From Streptomyces europaeiscabiei (lineage in GTDB: Bacteria > Actinomycetota > Actinomycetes > Streptomycetales > Streptomycetaceae): a DNA stretch of 64,000 bases. Under the pieces are notes generated by a model that searched no databases, was not told the DNA's origin, and saw nothing but the letters and a program-made list of their open reading frames with translations. Location of the stretch: positions 5,398,001-5,462,000 of the forward strand of contig NZ_CP107841.1 in NCBI RefSeq assembly GCF_036346855.1, in the 5' to 3' direction. The position numbers and the translations under genes are program-made. This document shows positions 52,601 to 59,990 of this stretch, in pieces (the first letter of the stretch is position 1; every line of letters begins with the position of its first letter).

Positions 52601-52984
52601 GCGGGCGGGATCGGCCGAGGCGGCCGCCGCGGTCGCCTCCCGCGTCGGGACGACGCGGACCATCACCCTGACGCGGTGACCGTCGCGGTGGCGGGCGGTG
52701 AGGATGCCGGACCAGCCGCCGAGGACGCGATGGGACTCGGCCAGTGCGCCGATGCGGTCGCCGTCCTCGTCGACCAGGAGCGTACGGACGCTGCGGCCCA
52801 GGATCTCGGCCGCCGGATACCCGAAGAGGCGCTCCGCGTCCTGGGTCCAGCTCGTCACGAACCCGTCCGCGTCGATCAGCAACGGCGCGGCATCGGCCAC
52901 GTCGAAGCGCTGACGGGAAACGGCACTGTCCCTGTCGGTCCCCACGGCGACCCTCTCTGTCGCTGAGACGCCCTCAGGCCCCAT
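49619..52984 (-). CDS. PAS-PAS-GAF-SpoIIE phosphatase-HATPase regulator
   Basis: The product is 1121 residues. A first PAS domain (30-110, FVTSWTQDAERLFGYPAAEI) is followed by a 290-residue Pro/Ser/Thr stretch, a second PAS (about 440-540, WSPVGIAIVDTELRFVWSN), a GAF domain (about 560-720) and a SpoIIE-type phosphatase (GLGGDWYDVIPL, VIGEVAGHGIDGAAAMG, TDGLIAEA). Last is an anti-sigma-type HATPase (VVSELVTNAIRHA, DEGGRGLFLI). So one protein combines sensor, PP2C phosphatase and kinase-like module, as in partner-switching circuits. ATG 52984 (AAGGTG) and GTG 52945 (AGAGGG) are both possible starts. The linker holds a 15-bp coding minisatellite that likely varies between strains. Confidence 0.88.
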   Translation of the reverse strand: MGPEGVSATERVAVGTDRDSAVSRQRFDVADAAPLLIDADGFVTSWTQDAERLFGYPAAEILGRSVRTLLVDEDGDRIGALAESHRVLGGWSGILTARHRDGHRVRVMVRVVPTREATAAAASADPARSADVTTSPSAPGAWPAPRPGYPDAPRFATPSPLPSPLPSPLPSPPPSPSPSPSRSRSATPTPPSPEVGRAPAREAGTWPAAGNTGSPARQSPPPPKPAPPRTAPPQAASPQPAPPQTASPQTASPQTASPQTASPQTASPQTASPQTASPQTASPQTASPQTASPQTASPQTASPRTAPPQTSSPAPQATPRPPAPGTGRASARGHGTWAAAQGPGEPTTRVTTRAPDLPTPPPSPSARLPFSPSPASPSPSSPPRPSPSPSSPSSPSLSSPRPSSLPPSSPPTSPSSSDPLKAAHWVALVSDATQAPGWDMSRTVLERMTAWSPVGIAIVDTELRFVWSNAALERFGGGRAHERVGLRLAEVQPGLDAERIEAQMRQVLETGMPVLDYEHVGRIRSAPHRETAHAMSFTRLEDDHGRPIGVYYTVVDVSEQHRARIRLALLDRAGEQIGRTLDVRRTAQELADVVVPTLADFVTVDLLDSVLRGAEPGPLGDGSVPLRRTAQQSVHAGVPEAVLEIGAVASYTAGSPPVQALVDGRSWSEPRLDPLSAEWAEAVPGHRTVPADALGLHSVMIVPVRARGITLGITTFFRRDRQDPFDAVDLGLAEELVGRAAVCVDNARRYTRERDAALALQRSLLPRRLPEQDAAEVAVRYRPADELTGLGGDWYDVIPLSGARVALVIGEVAGHGIDGAAAMGRLRTAVRTLADLDLPPDEVLAHLDDMVAKSARQEGSEPGGGSVQTVGARCLYVVHDPVSGTCAMAAAGPFAPALVAPDGTVTFPELPQGPALGVDQQPFEALQMDLAEGTVIALHTDGLIAEASREALCRALARPEPLLERHAQRVLDSLSPAHPTDDVALLLARTRRLPADRVASWELPADPALVAEARKTTARQLGAWGLEELAFTTELVVSELVTNAIRHAAGPIRLRLILERTLVCEVFDGGATAPHLRHPRTTDEGGRGLFLISQFTQRWGTRFLPEGKVIWAEQSLADPPA
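52073..52290 (-). repeat. 15-bp coding minisatellite (QTASP units)
   Basis: A 15-base unit (plus strand TGTGGTGATGCGGTC with T/C and T/G variants) is repeated about a dozen times in tandem, encoding consecutive QTASP pentapeptides in the linker of the SpoIIE protein. A second shorter array of 12-base units (GGAAGCGGAGAC) occurs near 52470-52520, encoding PLPS repeats. Confidence 0.88.
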
Positions 52985-53264
52985 TATTCACCTTGTGTGA
53001 TCGCGAGTGGGCCAACTCGTGACGGCGCAAATCACACGGCCGCACGCCGCAGCGCGCGGACCGGCACGCACCAAGCACCCACCAGGCACGCCGCCGCCGC
53101 GGACGAGCCCCGCAAGACCGGGCCGGATCGGGCGCGATCGGGACGAAGCGGCCCACACGAACAGTCCGAAGCCGCACACGCGGACTCCCCCACCCCGACC
53201 ATCCATGCAGCCGTACGCCGGTAATGCGCCCCTGTGCGCCCCCCAAGCTCCGGCGTGTCGAACC
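52985..53264. other. Upstream region of the SpoIIE protein, no gene seen
   Basis: About 280 bases are Arg/Pro-coding-like in all frames with no ribosome-site-supported ORF. TGTGATCGCGAG is the AT-richest part, close to the phosphatase start. I see no clear motif. Confidence 0.35.
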
Positions 53265-53303
53265 GAGCGCCCCCGCCGCGGGAGGGGTGCGGAGGGGGCG
53301 CTC
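53265..53303. terminator. Hairpin after the SCO5389-like gene
   Basis: GAGCGCCCCC (53265-53274) pairs with GGGGGCGCTC (53294-53303) with a 19-base loop. It lies downstream of the minus-strand ATPase/partner operon. Confidence 0.75.
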
Positions 53304-53366
53304 GATGGCCGGTTATGGCCGGTCGGGAAGTTGGGATCGAAGTGGAGGGGGCTGAGGACCGGGGCG

Positions 53367-53759
53367 TCAGCAGTCGCGGAACTCCGGCGACTGGTTGAGG
53401 ATCTGCGACCGCAGCGAGGTGAAGCGGGTGTACGTCGCACCGCCGCGCGCCTCGGTCGGGAACACCGCCACCCGGTGGCAGTTCTGGAAGGCGAGCGCCA
53501 CCCCGAAGTGCCGCTCCAGGCTCCCCCGGATCGCGTCGCTGGACAGCGCCCGCAGCAGCTGCCCGCGCTCCCGCTCGGACGCCGGCGGGGTCTGGTTGTC
53601 CGCGAACTCGGCGCTGCCCGCGCGTAGTTCACCGACGAGGGAGGCGATCAGGTCGTACGCGTACGGCAGCGACGTACGGACCGTTTCCGCGAACTCCTCC
53701 TCCCGCACCTCGCCCTTCTCGGCATCGGCGAGCAGGCGCGGGGAGACGTCGAGCGACAT
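53367..53759 (-). CDS. SCO5389-family small protein
   Basis: The product is 130 residues, predominantly helical and cytosolic: MSLDVSPRLLADAEKGEV, VRTSLPYAYDLIASLVGEL, FADNQTPPASERERGQLLRA, LERHFGVALAFQNCHRVAVF, and an end FRDC. From memory this matches an actinomycete family annotated after a S. coelicolor protein that sits just after a ParA/CooC-like ATPase, as here, 17 bases downstream on the same strand. No enzymatic motif is present. It is probably the partner or effector of that ATPase. RBS GAAC-type is weak, fitting translational coupling. Confidence 0.75.
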   Translation of the reverse strand: MSLDVSPRLLADAEKGEVREEEFAETVRTSLPYAYDLIASLVGELRAGSAEFADNQTPPASERERGQLLRALSSDAIRGSLERHFGVALAFQNCHRVAVFPTEARGGATYTRFTSLRSQILNQSPEFRDC

Positions 53760-53776
53760 GGGTGTTCCTGTTCTGA

Positions 53777-54790
53777 TCAGAAGGAGACTGCGGAGGGGGA
53801 GGCGGACTCGGCGCCGGGGAGAGGGGTGGGAGCGGACCCGGCGGCCGGCGCCTGCGGGCCGTGGCGGAACCCGGGGTCCACCTGGGCGGCCAGGTCGTGC
53901 CCGGTGGCGGCGTTGGCCCAGGCGGCGGCGTTGCGGAGGTGGAACTCGACGGCATGGCGCTGGAAGGTGGCCCAGTCCTTCGTACGGGCGTCGACGGCGG
54001 CCTTGAGCTGTGTCAGCGCGTGCAGGTTGTGCGCCTCCAGCTCACCCTGCTCCCGGCCCTGTTCCTGCGCGCGGACGTACGACGACTGCACGCAGTACGC
54101 CAGCAGGTCGTCGCCCACGTGCTCCTTGAGGAAGAGCAGGTCGTCCTCGCCGGTGACCTTGTTGCCGACGACGGCGATCGGGATGCCGAACTCGGCGGCG
54201 TGCTCCCGGTACTGCCGGTACACGGACACGCTCTTCCTCGTCGGCTCGGCGACCAGGAAGGTCATGTCGAACTTGGTGAAGAGCCCGGAGGCGAAGGCGT
54301 CCGCGCCGGCGGTCATGTCGACGACGACGTACTCGCCGGGCCCGTCGACGAGATGGTTGAGGTACAGCTCCACCGCGCCGAGCTTGGAGTGGTAGCAGGC
54401 CACGCCGAGGTCGCTCTCGGCGAAGGCGCCGGTGACCATGAGCGGCACCCCGTCCACGCGCTCGACGTGCCTGCCGTGGACATCGTCGTCCCCGAGCAGC
54501 CGCAGCAGCCGCGAACCCCGGCCCGGCGGGGTCGTCTTGACCATGGCCTCGCGGGAGACGATCCGTGGGTTCGTGCCGCGCAGCAGGTCCTTGATCTCGC
54601 CGGTGCGCGAACTCAGCGGCGGTGCGCCGAAGTCGTCGTCCTCGTCGAGGCCGAGTGCGTGCGCGAGGTGCTGGTTGATGTCACCGTCGATCGCCACGAG
54701 CGGCGCGCCCGAGCGGGCGAGGTGCCGGGCGAACAGCGCGGAGAGCGTCGTCTTGCCGCTGCCGCCCTTGCCTACGAAGGCCACGCGCAT
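53777..54790 (-). CDS. ParA/CooC-like P-loop ATPase
   Basis: The product is 337 residues and begins MRVAFVGKGGSGKTT, a deviant Walker A with the signature lysine (residues 7-15). VVVDMTAGADAFASG acts as the Walker B/switch region, and AIDGDINQHLAHALG is the strand-loop after it. The overall size and this layout fit the MinD/ParA/CooC group; the CooC-like members fold ATP hydrolysis into metal or protein delivery. The C-terminal 60 residues are Pro/Ala-rich and disordered. It is first in an operon with the SCO5389-like gene. The start ATG at 54790 is unambiguous. The upstream region contains a promoter and a Zur-like box. Position and cargo are unknown. Confidence 0.85.
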   Translation of the reverse strand: MRVAFVGKGGSGKTTLSALFARHLARSGAPLVAIDGDINQHLAHALGLDEDDDFGAPPLSSRTGEIKDLLRGTNPRIVSREAMVKTTPPGRGSRLLRLLGDDDVHGRHVERVDGVPLMVTGAFAESDLGVACYHSKLGAVELYLNHLVDGPGEYVVVDMTAGADAFASGLFTKFDMTFLVAEPTRKSVSVYRQYREHAAEFGIPIAVVGNKVTGEDDLLFLKEHVGDDLLAYCVQSSYVRAQEQGREQGELEAHNLHALTQLKAAVDARTKDWATFQRHAVEFHLRNAAAWANAATGHDLAAQVDPGFRHGPQAPAAGSAPTPLPGAESASPSAVSF

Positions 54791-54836
54791 GGACCGTCAC
54801 CCCGCTCGCTCTCGGCGGCACCCTTGACGCCGATAA

Positions 54837-54888
54837 TGAAAACGAATGTCATGAACGTAGATTCGAGAGCAGGGTGCGCGATTGTCAA
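54837..54888 (-). promoter_or_regulatory. Promoter with possible Zur-like operator for the ATPase operon
   Basis: On the minus strand TTGACA (54888-54883) and GAATCT (54864-54859) are 18 bases apart and would start transcription near 54852. Just downstream, at 54837-54851, is TGAAAACGAATGTCA on the plus strand. Compared with the actinobacterial Zur palindrome (TGAAAATGATTTTCA type) it matches about 11-12 of 15 positions. Its position over the predicted start would suit a repressor. This is a pattern match only. Confidence 0.4.
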
Positions 54889-55272
54889 ATCCGCCCCATA
54901 TCGACTGCCCTGCGCGCGGAGGTGAGTTGGTGAGCCCTTTGCGTTTCGGCGACCCGGCGTTGGGGTGCCGTTGAGGTCTCCATGGGCTCCCGGAGGGGTC
55001 GGTTCCCCTTGTGTCCCAAATGTGCGGTGCGTGTGGCGCAGACGTTCCCGACAGGCCGCCGAACAAGGCCGACGGACGGGTGTTTCCCGAGGTTGACAGC
55101 CCCTACTCCTTGGTAAACGATGTGCAGACTCTGTGGCTCAAGTGACCCCTGAGCCCGGTGTTTTCTTTGACTACTCACACCCTGGTGCGGCCCGGACCGA
55201 CGTTGCTGCGTGCTGCCGTCCTGCCACCGCGCCCCGGGTCTCGTACGTTCCGAGTTCGAGAATGGGATCTGC
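54889..55272. other. Intergenic region before the LAETG protein
   Basis: The rest of the 480-base gap has no supported gene. TTGACT near 55168 could be a -35 for the downstream wall protein, and GGGATCT before its ATG is the ribosome site. Several short ORFs lack any ribosome site. Confidence 0.4.
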
Positions 55273-56247
55273 ATGTCCATAGCGAGACGTGTCATCGTGA
55301 GCCGCCTGGTGGGGACGGGCATCGCCGCTCTCGCGCTGAGCGCGGCCGTGTCCGGTCCGGCCTTCGCCACCGACACGCCCGGCGGTGATGGTTGGGGCAG
55401 GAAGAGCTACGCCCCCGGCCAGGGTGCGGGCACGCCCACCGAGACAGACCGCTGCGAGTTCTCGCTGGACGGCGTGAAGTTCGCCGACTGGGTCAAGCTC
55501 GACGAGCAGAACCTCAAGCCCACCGAGGACGGCAAGGTCCACATCAAGGTCCGTGCGGCCTCCGACGCCACGACCTGCACGGTCTCCCTCGCGTCCTACC
55601 TCGCCCATGGCCCGACGTTCGGCACCTCCGGCGAGCAGGTCTTCGTCGACTTCGACACGGTGACGGTCAAGCAGGGCGGGACGGACTCCCTGGACATCGC
55701 GGTCCCCGACGCGGGCTGCTACGGCCAGGTCGACCTCTACCGGGGGAAGGTGAAGTTCGACGGCAAGCTCGACGCGAACGACGGCTTCGAGCACGGCGAC
55801 GTCCCCAAGGGCCCCGACCGCCCGGTCATCAAGGACAAGCTGATCGCGGCCTGGAACGGCGGCACGAAGGACTGCACGACGGAGCAGCCGCCGGCCGAGG
55901 AGAACCCCCCGGCGGAGGAGAAGCCCCCGGCCGACGACCAGCCGCCGGCCGAGGAGAAGCCGCCCGCCGAGGAGCAGCCGCCGGCCGACGAGCAGCCCCC
56001 GGCGGACGAGAACCCGCCTGCCGACGAGAACCCCCCTGGCGACGACACCCCGAAGGCCGAGTCCCCCTCGCCCTCCGACTCCGCCCCGGCCGTCCCCACC
56101 CCCAACGGCGGTGAGCCCGGCGACCTCGCCGAGACGGGCGGCGGCAACGCCATCCCGATCGCGATCGGCGCGGCGGGCCTCGTCGCCGCGGGTGGCGTGA
56201 TCTTCGTGGTGACGCGACGCAAGGGTGCGAACCGCACGGCTTCGTGA
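55273..56247 (+). CDS. LAETG cell-wall-anchored surface protein
   Basis: The product is 324 residues. A signal peptide (VGTGIAALALSAAVSG, cut near AFA) is followed by a 170-residue beta domain with four or more cysteines (DRCEFSLDG, TTCTVSLASYL, DAGCYG, TKDCTTE). Then come a repeat region rich in PPAEE/PPADE (about 200-270) and the sorting signal LAETG, a helix (AIPIAIGAAGLVAAGGVIFVV) and a TRRKGANR basic tail. LAxTG is the class E sortase signal in Streptomyces, as for chaplins. No sortase is in the window. The start is the ATG at 55273; the upstream ATG is not supported. A Glu/Pro stalk like this usually holds a binding domain off the wall. Confidence 0.9.
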   Translation: MSIARRVIVSRLVGTGIAALALSAAVSGPAFATDTPGGDGWGRKSYAPGQGAGTPTETDRCEFSLDGVKFADWVKLDEQNLKPTEDGKVHIKVRAASDATTCTVSLASYLAHGPTFGTSGEQVFVDFDTVTVKQGGTDSLDIAVPDAGCYGQVDLYRGKVKFDGKLDANDGFEHGDVPKGPDRPVIKDKLIAAWNGGTKDCTTEQPPAEENPPAEEKPPADDQPPAEEKPPAEEQPPADEQPPADENPPADENPPGDDTPKAESPSPSDSAPAVPTPNGGEPGDLAETGGGNAIPIAIGAAGLVAAGGVIFVVTRRKGANRTAS

Positions 56248-56273
56248 CCCGACGCGAGAGCGCTTGAACCTCA

Positions 56274-56307
56274 GCGGCGCCCGGCCTCTTCCGAGGTCGG
56301 GCGCCGC
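56274..56307. terminator. Bidirectional hairpin
   Basis: GCGGCGCCCGGCCTC (56274-56288) pairs with GAGGTCGGGCGCCGC (56293-56307), one G-U pair and a four-base loop. TTGTTGTTGTT follows on the plus strand. It serves the convergent wall protein and the secreted protein gene. Confidence 0.85.
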
Positions 56308-56338
56308 CGTGTTGTTGTTGTCGGTGTGTCCCGTCGTC

Positions 56339-57088
56339 TCAGCGCACGTCGACGTAGTCCCCGGTGGCCTTGGCCGTCGAGGTGGTGCTGTTCCCGGCGA
56401 AGGTCCAGCGCCAGTAACCGTCGGCGGTGGCCTTGACCGTGGTCTTGAGCGCGCCGCCGCTGCCGCTGGTGACCGTCTTCACGGTGCTGTAGGTGGAGGT
56501 GCCCTTCTTACGGAACTGCAGCTTCACCGCGCGGCCCGAGTAGCCCGCGTTCTTGTGGGTGCTCCAGTCGGCGCGCGCCAGCTTGCCGGTCACGGTGAGC
56601 TTGGCGTCCTTCGTCACCGGCTCCGGGGCGGCGTTGACGGTCAGCTTGGCGAGCCGTCGCACGGTGAAGGTGTCGGCCGTGTCCGTGGAGATCCAGTCGC
56701 CGTCCTTGGCGTCCACCGAGGCGATGACGTACCAGGGGTCGTCGGCCGGACCGTTGCCGTAGAAACTCCTCGTGTCGATCGTCCAGGACCCGGTGCACGT
56801 CGAGGTCGTGGCGCTCTTCGCGGTGCAGGTGAGCCCTCGGTCCGACGCGTTGTACAGGTAACTCGGCAGCCTCACATGCAGGTCCATCGCATCGATACCC
56901 GAGTTGTCCTGCGCCGTGACGCTCACCTTGAAGGTCGTGGGCGCCTTGGGCCCCAGAGCGAGTTGGGCCCCGCCGTTCACGACGACATCGGTGATCGTCG
57001 TGTCACCGGTGGCATGAGCGGCCGGGACGGCGAACGCCGAGAGAGCCAGGGCACCGGTCAGCACGGCGGCCAGGGAACGCAAACGCAC
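56339..57088 (-). CDS. Secreted Ig-like domain protein of unknown function
   Basis: The product is 249 residues, with GTG 57088 preceded by GGAGGT. It has a signal peptide (LAAVLTGALALSAFAVPAAHA). Two beta domains follow: 30-130 with two cysteines (TCTAKSA, TCTGSW), then a 100-residue domain (LTVTGKLARADWSTHKN, AVKLQFRKKGTSTY, YWRWTFAGN). The last resembles calcium-free bacterial Ig-like repeats seen in other Streptomyces secreted proteins, including the propeller protein at 25 kb. No catalytic residues stand out. It is followed by the hairpin shared with the wall protein. Confidence 0.8.
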   Translation of the reverse strand: MRLRSLAAVLTGALALSAFAVPAAHATGDTTITDVVVNGGAQLALGPKAPTTFKVSVTAQDNSGIDAMDLHVRLPSYLYNASDRGLTCTAKSATTSTCTGSWTIDTRSFYGNGPADDPWYVIASVDAKDGDWISTDTADTFTVRRLAKLTVNAAPEPVTKDAKLTVTGKLARADWSTHKNAGYSGRAVKLQFRKKGTSTYSTVKTVTSGSGGALKTTVKATADGYWRWTFAGNSTTSTAKATGDYVDVR

Positions 57089-57246
57089 GCGACTACCTCC
57101 ACATCGATCACTGTCGATCACTGTCGACCGCTGGTCAGGCGAACCCGCCCATCCTCCCGGCCGACGCCCAGGAAGTGATCAGTGAGATTACGGAATCGGC
57201 TACGTACCAGCGCGCTCAGCGCTCAGCGCCCGGCTACCGGGTTCGG

Positions 57247-57663
57247 TCACCGGGCCGCCCCGCGAAAGCGGGCCAGAAGAGCCTGAGCCTGCCCCGCGTC
57301 CGCGTCGAAGAACTGCGTGGCCGGCGCGGGCGGCACAGCGGTCCCCTGCATCCGGACCTCATGGCAGGTGAAGCAGAACGCCGCCTCGAACAACGCCAGG
57401 TCGAGCGCGGCGTCGTACGCCCGGATGCCCCATCCCGGCGAGAAGCCGCAGCGATGCTGCGCGCTGCCGGGCAGGGTCCCGATCAGGGCCAGTACGTCGG
57501 CGGCCTCGCCCTCGGCCCAGTGGGCGACCACCGCACCGGGGTAGGGGTCGCCCCGCCGCCTCGGCAGGCCGGAGATCCTGACCACTTCGATCAGTGCGGT
57601 GGCGGCGACGGCCGGTGCGGGGAGCTGCATGAACGCAGTCTGCCTGTGACCGGTACCGGCCAC
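57247..57663 (-). CDS. Hypothetical protein
   Basis: The product is 138 residues, cytosolic and mostly helical, with SPGWGIRAYDAALDLALFEAAF, HEVRMQGTAVPPA and FFDADAGQAQALLARFR. Two cysteines are in FCFTCHEV, a CxxC that might bind a metal or form a disulfide. GTG 57663 has GGAG eight bases upstream; ATG 57630 is an alternative. I do not recognise the family, but the coherent codon use supports a real gene. It lies between two minus-strand genes. Confidence 0.6.
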   Translation of the reverse strand: MAGTGHRQTAFMQLPAPAVAATALIEVVRISGLPRRRGDPYPGAVVAHWAEGEAADVLALIGTLPGSAQHRCGFSPGWGIRAYDAALDLALFEAAFCFTCHEVRMQGTAVPPAPATQFFDADAGQAQALLARFRGAAR

Positions 57664-57741
57664 AGGCTCTTCTCCGTCGTCTTCCAGGGCGGCACGCGCC
57701 GTGGAGGCCGCCCAGGAAGCCGAGGCCCCCTGGCGACTCGG

Positions 57742-58917
57742 CTACGCCGCCTCCAACTGCCCCGTGGATGTGACGGTGAACGCCCGTCCCCGTACGGCGA
57801 AGTCCGACGTGCCGCCGTCGTCCGCCCAGGCGAGGAAGACGGATTCCGCGCCGTTGCCGAAGGCGGACGCGGCACAGACCTGGAAGCGATCGCCGGCCGT
57901 AGCCGTACTGACCTGTACCTTGTCGCTGAGGGAGAGCTCGGTGTCGGAGCACATCTTCGCCATGACTTTGGGGACGGTGTCGAAGGTGGCCGCACTCTTC
58001 TCCACCCAGGCGAGGAGGAAGCGCCCACCCGGCAGAGGGGTGAGGGCCGGGCTGGACCGGTTGAAGTCCCGCGGCTGGCCCGCGGTCACGCTGGTGACCT
58101 CGACGCCGCCTCCGTCGGGCTCGTAGATGCTGGCCTCCACGGTGGTCTGCGGCACCCCGATGTCACTGGGACCGATGCCGTCGATGTGCGCGACGACGAA
58201 CCGCCCGTTGTCGAGCAGCGTGATCGCGTTGTCACCCTTGAATCCGGAGGCGTTGGGCTGGATCTCGCCGCCCTGCGGAATTCCCTCCAAGTCGAAGACC
58301 CGGAAGGTGAGCCGGCCTCCGCCGACCGACGAGGGGTCGGTAGTCCAGGCGATGGCGTAGTTCCCGTTCGCGAGAACCGTCACGGCCGGGTTCACATGGA
58401 ACCCCTCGGTGGTGTTGACCGTGAACTCAGGCCCGGCCTTGATGCCTTCGGAGGTGAACCGCTGGGCTCGGATCCGCTGGTCGGCGCGAGAACCGGCCCA
58501 GGTGACGAGACAGCCGCCGTCGATCATGTTCGTGACGGACGGTCGGGTCTTGGGGTCGATGTCGGAGCCGTTGACCTGGACCTCGGACCCCGACGGCTGC
58601 CCGCCGACGAATCGCCGCAGTTTGAGCTGCGGGCCGGGCGGAGGATTGAAGGCCTCCTCCCTCCACACCGCGAACGAGGAGAACCCCGCGGACTCGATCG
58701 TCGGCCACTGCCGATTCGTGTTGCCGCCGGGCGGCGTAGCCGCGCTCACCTGGAACTCCGCGCCGAGTTTGGCCCCGGTCATTCCCAGGTTCTGCCCCTT
58801 GATACCGGCATTGCTCTCGTCCGCCCACGTGGCCACGTACTGCGTACCGAAGACCGAGTCGACGGACGGTTGGAACTGAGCACCGCTGGTGGTCGTACTG
58901 ACCAGAATCTCGCCCAT
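57742..58917 (-). CDS. Hypothetical beta-propeller-like protein
   Basis: The product is 391 residues from ATG 58917, although an upstream in-frame start at 59064 would add a Pro-rich N-region. The sequence is a run of seven similar 45-50-residue beta units, e.g. SVFGTQYVATWADESNAG, PSVTNMIDGGCLVTWAGS, AVTVLANGNYAIAWTTDP, ALTPLPGGRFLLAWVEK. Each ends in a W-x-D/E pattern resembling repeats found in calcium-binding or haemolysin-type secreted proteins. No signal peptide exists with the chosen start, so export is unclear. I do not know its function. Confidence 0.6.
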   Translation of the reverse strand: MGEILVSTTTSGAQFQPSVDSVFGTQYVATWADESNAGIKGQNLGMTGAKLGAEFQVSAATPPGGNTNRQWPTIESAGFSSFAVWREEAFNPPPGPQLKLRRFVGGQPSGSEVQVNGSDIDPKTRPSVTNMIDGGCLVTWAGSRADQRIRAQRFTSEGIKAGPEFTVNTTEGFHVNPAVTVLANGNYAIAWTTDPSSVGGGRLTFRVFDLEGIPQGGEIQPNASGFKGDNAITLLDNGRFVVAHIDGIGPSDIGVPQTTVEASIYEPDGGGVEVTSVTAGQPRDFNRSSPALTPLPGGRFLLAWVEKSAATFDTVPKVMAKMCSDTELSLSDKVQVSTATAGDRFQVCAASAFGNGAESVFLAWADDGGTSDFAVRGRAFTVTSTGQLEAA

Positions 58918-59079
58918 GGCCGTACTCCGTTTCGTCTCTTCACTGCAGATGACGGGTGCAACGGGTGCAACGGGTGCAGGGAGGTCCAGGCGCGGCGCCA
59001 TGGCCAGCGTGACACGTACCGGACGCCCCTGCATCCGCACCCTTGAGGTGCCCGTGGTCACCACCCGGTGACTGGCCCT

Positions 59080-59112
59080 GCGTCGTCTGCGTCGTCTGCG
59101 TCGTCTGTGGCG
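59080..59112. repeat. 9-bp microsatellite
   Basis: CTGCGTCGT recurs three to four times in tandem upstream of the small gene at 59113. GGTGCAACG is repeated near 58957-58978 as well. Confidence 0.5.
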
Positions 59113-59409
59113 TCAGCCGAGGCGCCGCGTCAGCCGCTGCCCCCGACTCTCGGCAACCCGAAGCGCGTCGCTGAGGGCTTCGTTCAACCGCTCGGCCAGA
59201 AACCGGAGTTCACCACCCGGAGCAGCCTCCGCCAACATCTCCCCCGTATGAGCAAGCAGCTCACGCCCCATCCCGAGCTGAATGGCCTCCGCTGCATCGG
59301 CCACCCGAGACACCGGCCCACCTCCGCCGTCGGTCACCAGATAACAGGCCTTCCCCTCACCCCCGACCCACGGCAACAACCGCACCTCACCCGGCGTTTC
59401 ACCCCCCAT
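59113..59409 (-). CDS. Small conserved hypothetical protein
   Basis: The product is 98 residues, with ATG 59409 sharing a base with the stop of the gene before it (TGATG). It contains LLPWVGGEGKACYLVTDG, RVADAAEAIQLGMGREL and ELRFLAERLNEALSDALRVA, that is a small beta start and a helical end. Similar paired small proteins occur in many Streptomyces genomes in operon with XRE/DUF regulators. No function is known to me. The coupling suggests a joint role with the preceding gene. Confidence 0.65.
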   Translation of the reverse strand: MGGETPGEVRLLPWVGGEGKACYLVTDGGGGPVSRVADAAEAIQLGMGRELLAHTGEMLAEAAPGGELRFLAERLNEALSDALRVAESRGQRLTRRLG

Positions 59410-59741
59410 CAGGCGACCTCCACCCCGTGAATCCAGCACGACCCGGGCATGTCCAACCCGATCGCCGCCATCGCCAACTCCCGCCGCCGCAGCCGTTGCT
59501 CATGGACGGCGAGGTAGGGGCGCACGGCGACGGTCTGGGCGCCGTCGAATACCTCGTCGAGCCCGTACGGGGACCGGTGCGTGGGGAGGGGGGTCGGGGG
59601 CGTCTCCGCCCAGCCGGCAGGTGTCGGCGCGACGCGGAGGGGCACACCGGCCCGCCGCCTGCCCGTGCCGGGAGTGAACAGAAGCCGTGAACGCTGGCGA
59701 AGTCCCGCTGGGCCGTGCATGGTCAGGGGAATCCGGTGCAT
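59409..59741 (-). CDS. Small conserved hypothetical protein, coupled partner
   Basis: The product is 110 residues, beginning MHRIPLTMHGPAGLRQRSRLL (the second ATG at residue 8 may be the true start). The C-terminal half (SPYGLDEVFDGAQTVAVRPYL, LRRRELAMAAIGLDMPGSCW) is the conserved-looking part. Residues 1-50 are Pro/Arg-rich. It overlaps the following small gene by one base. The pair is characteristic of Streptomyces accessory regions. Function unknown. Confidence 0.65.
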   Translation of the reverse strand: MHRIPLTMHGPAGLRQRSRLLFTPGTGRRRAGVPLRVAPTPAGWAETPPTPLPTHRSPYGLDEVFDGAQTVAVRPYLAVHEQRLRRRELAMAAIGLDMPGSCWIHGVEVA

Positions 59742-59777
59742 GGCATGGCGCCCGAACTCAACCGCCGCGGGGAACGC

Positions 59778-59799
59778 TTGACCACATCAATCGATGGTC
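59778..59799. promoter_or_regulatory. Inverted repeat upstream of the acetyltransferase gene
   Basis: TGACCA (59778-59783) and TGGTCA (59794-59799) form an inverted repeat with a 10-base spacer, one helical turn between centres plus half. It is upstream of a putative leader ORF and the acetyltransferase gene. Confidence 0.3.
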
Positions 59800-59887
59800 A
59801 GGGCGTAGGAAATCCGTGGACGGGCCCGCGGTAGATCACTTAGTGTGTGGCTCCACGCCCTGAGATGGATGGAAGGAGGCGAGTGCC

Positions 59888-59944
59888 GTGCGGTTCACAC
59901 CTTTCCAGCGCTCCCTTTTTCCGCTGTCCCGGCGTGGTTCGTGA
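59888..59944 (+). CDS. Putative 18-residue leader peptide
   Basis: GTG 59888 has AAGGAGG with eight-base spacing and reads MRFTPFQRSLFPLSRRGS to a TGA at 59942-59944, 46 bases before the acetyltransferase ATG. A second GTG at 59883 opens another short frame. The ribosome site is stronger than most in the window. It may be an upstream ORF that modulates the next gene. Arg, Ser, Phe and Pro make up most residues. No known leader family matches. Confidence 0.4.
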   Translation: MRFTPFQRSLFPLSRRGS

Positions 59945-59990
59945 GTTCTGACCGGGAGCGCTCCAAGCAGCCTGTATCCCGGAGGAATCC

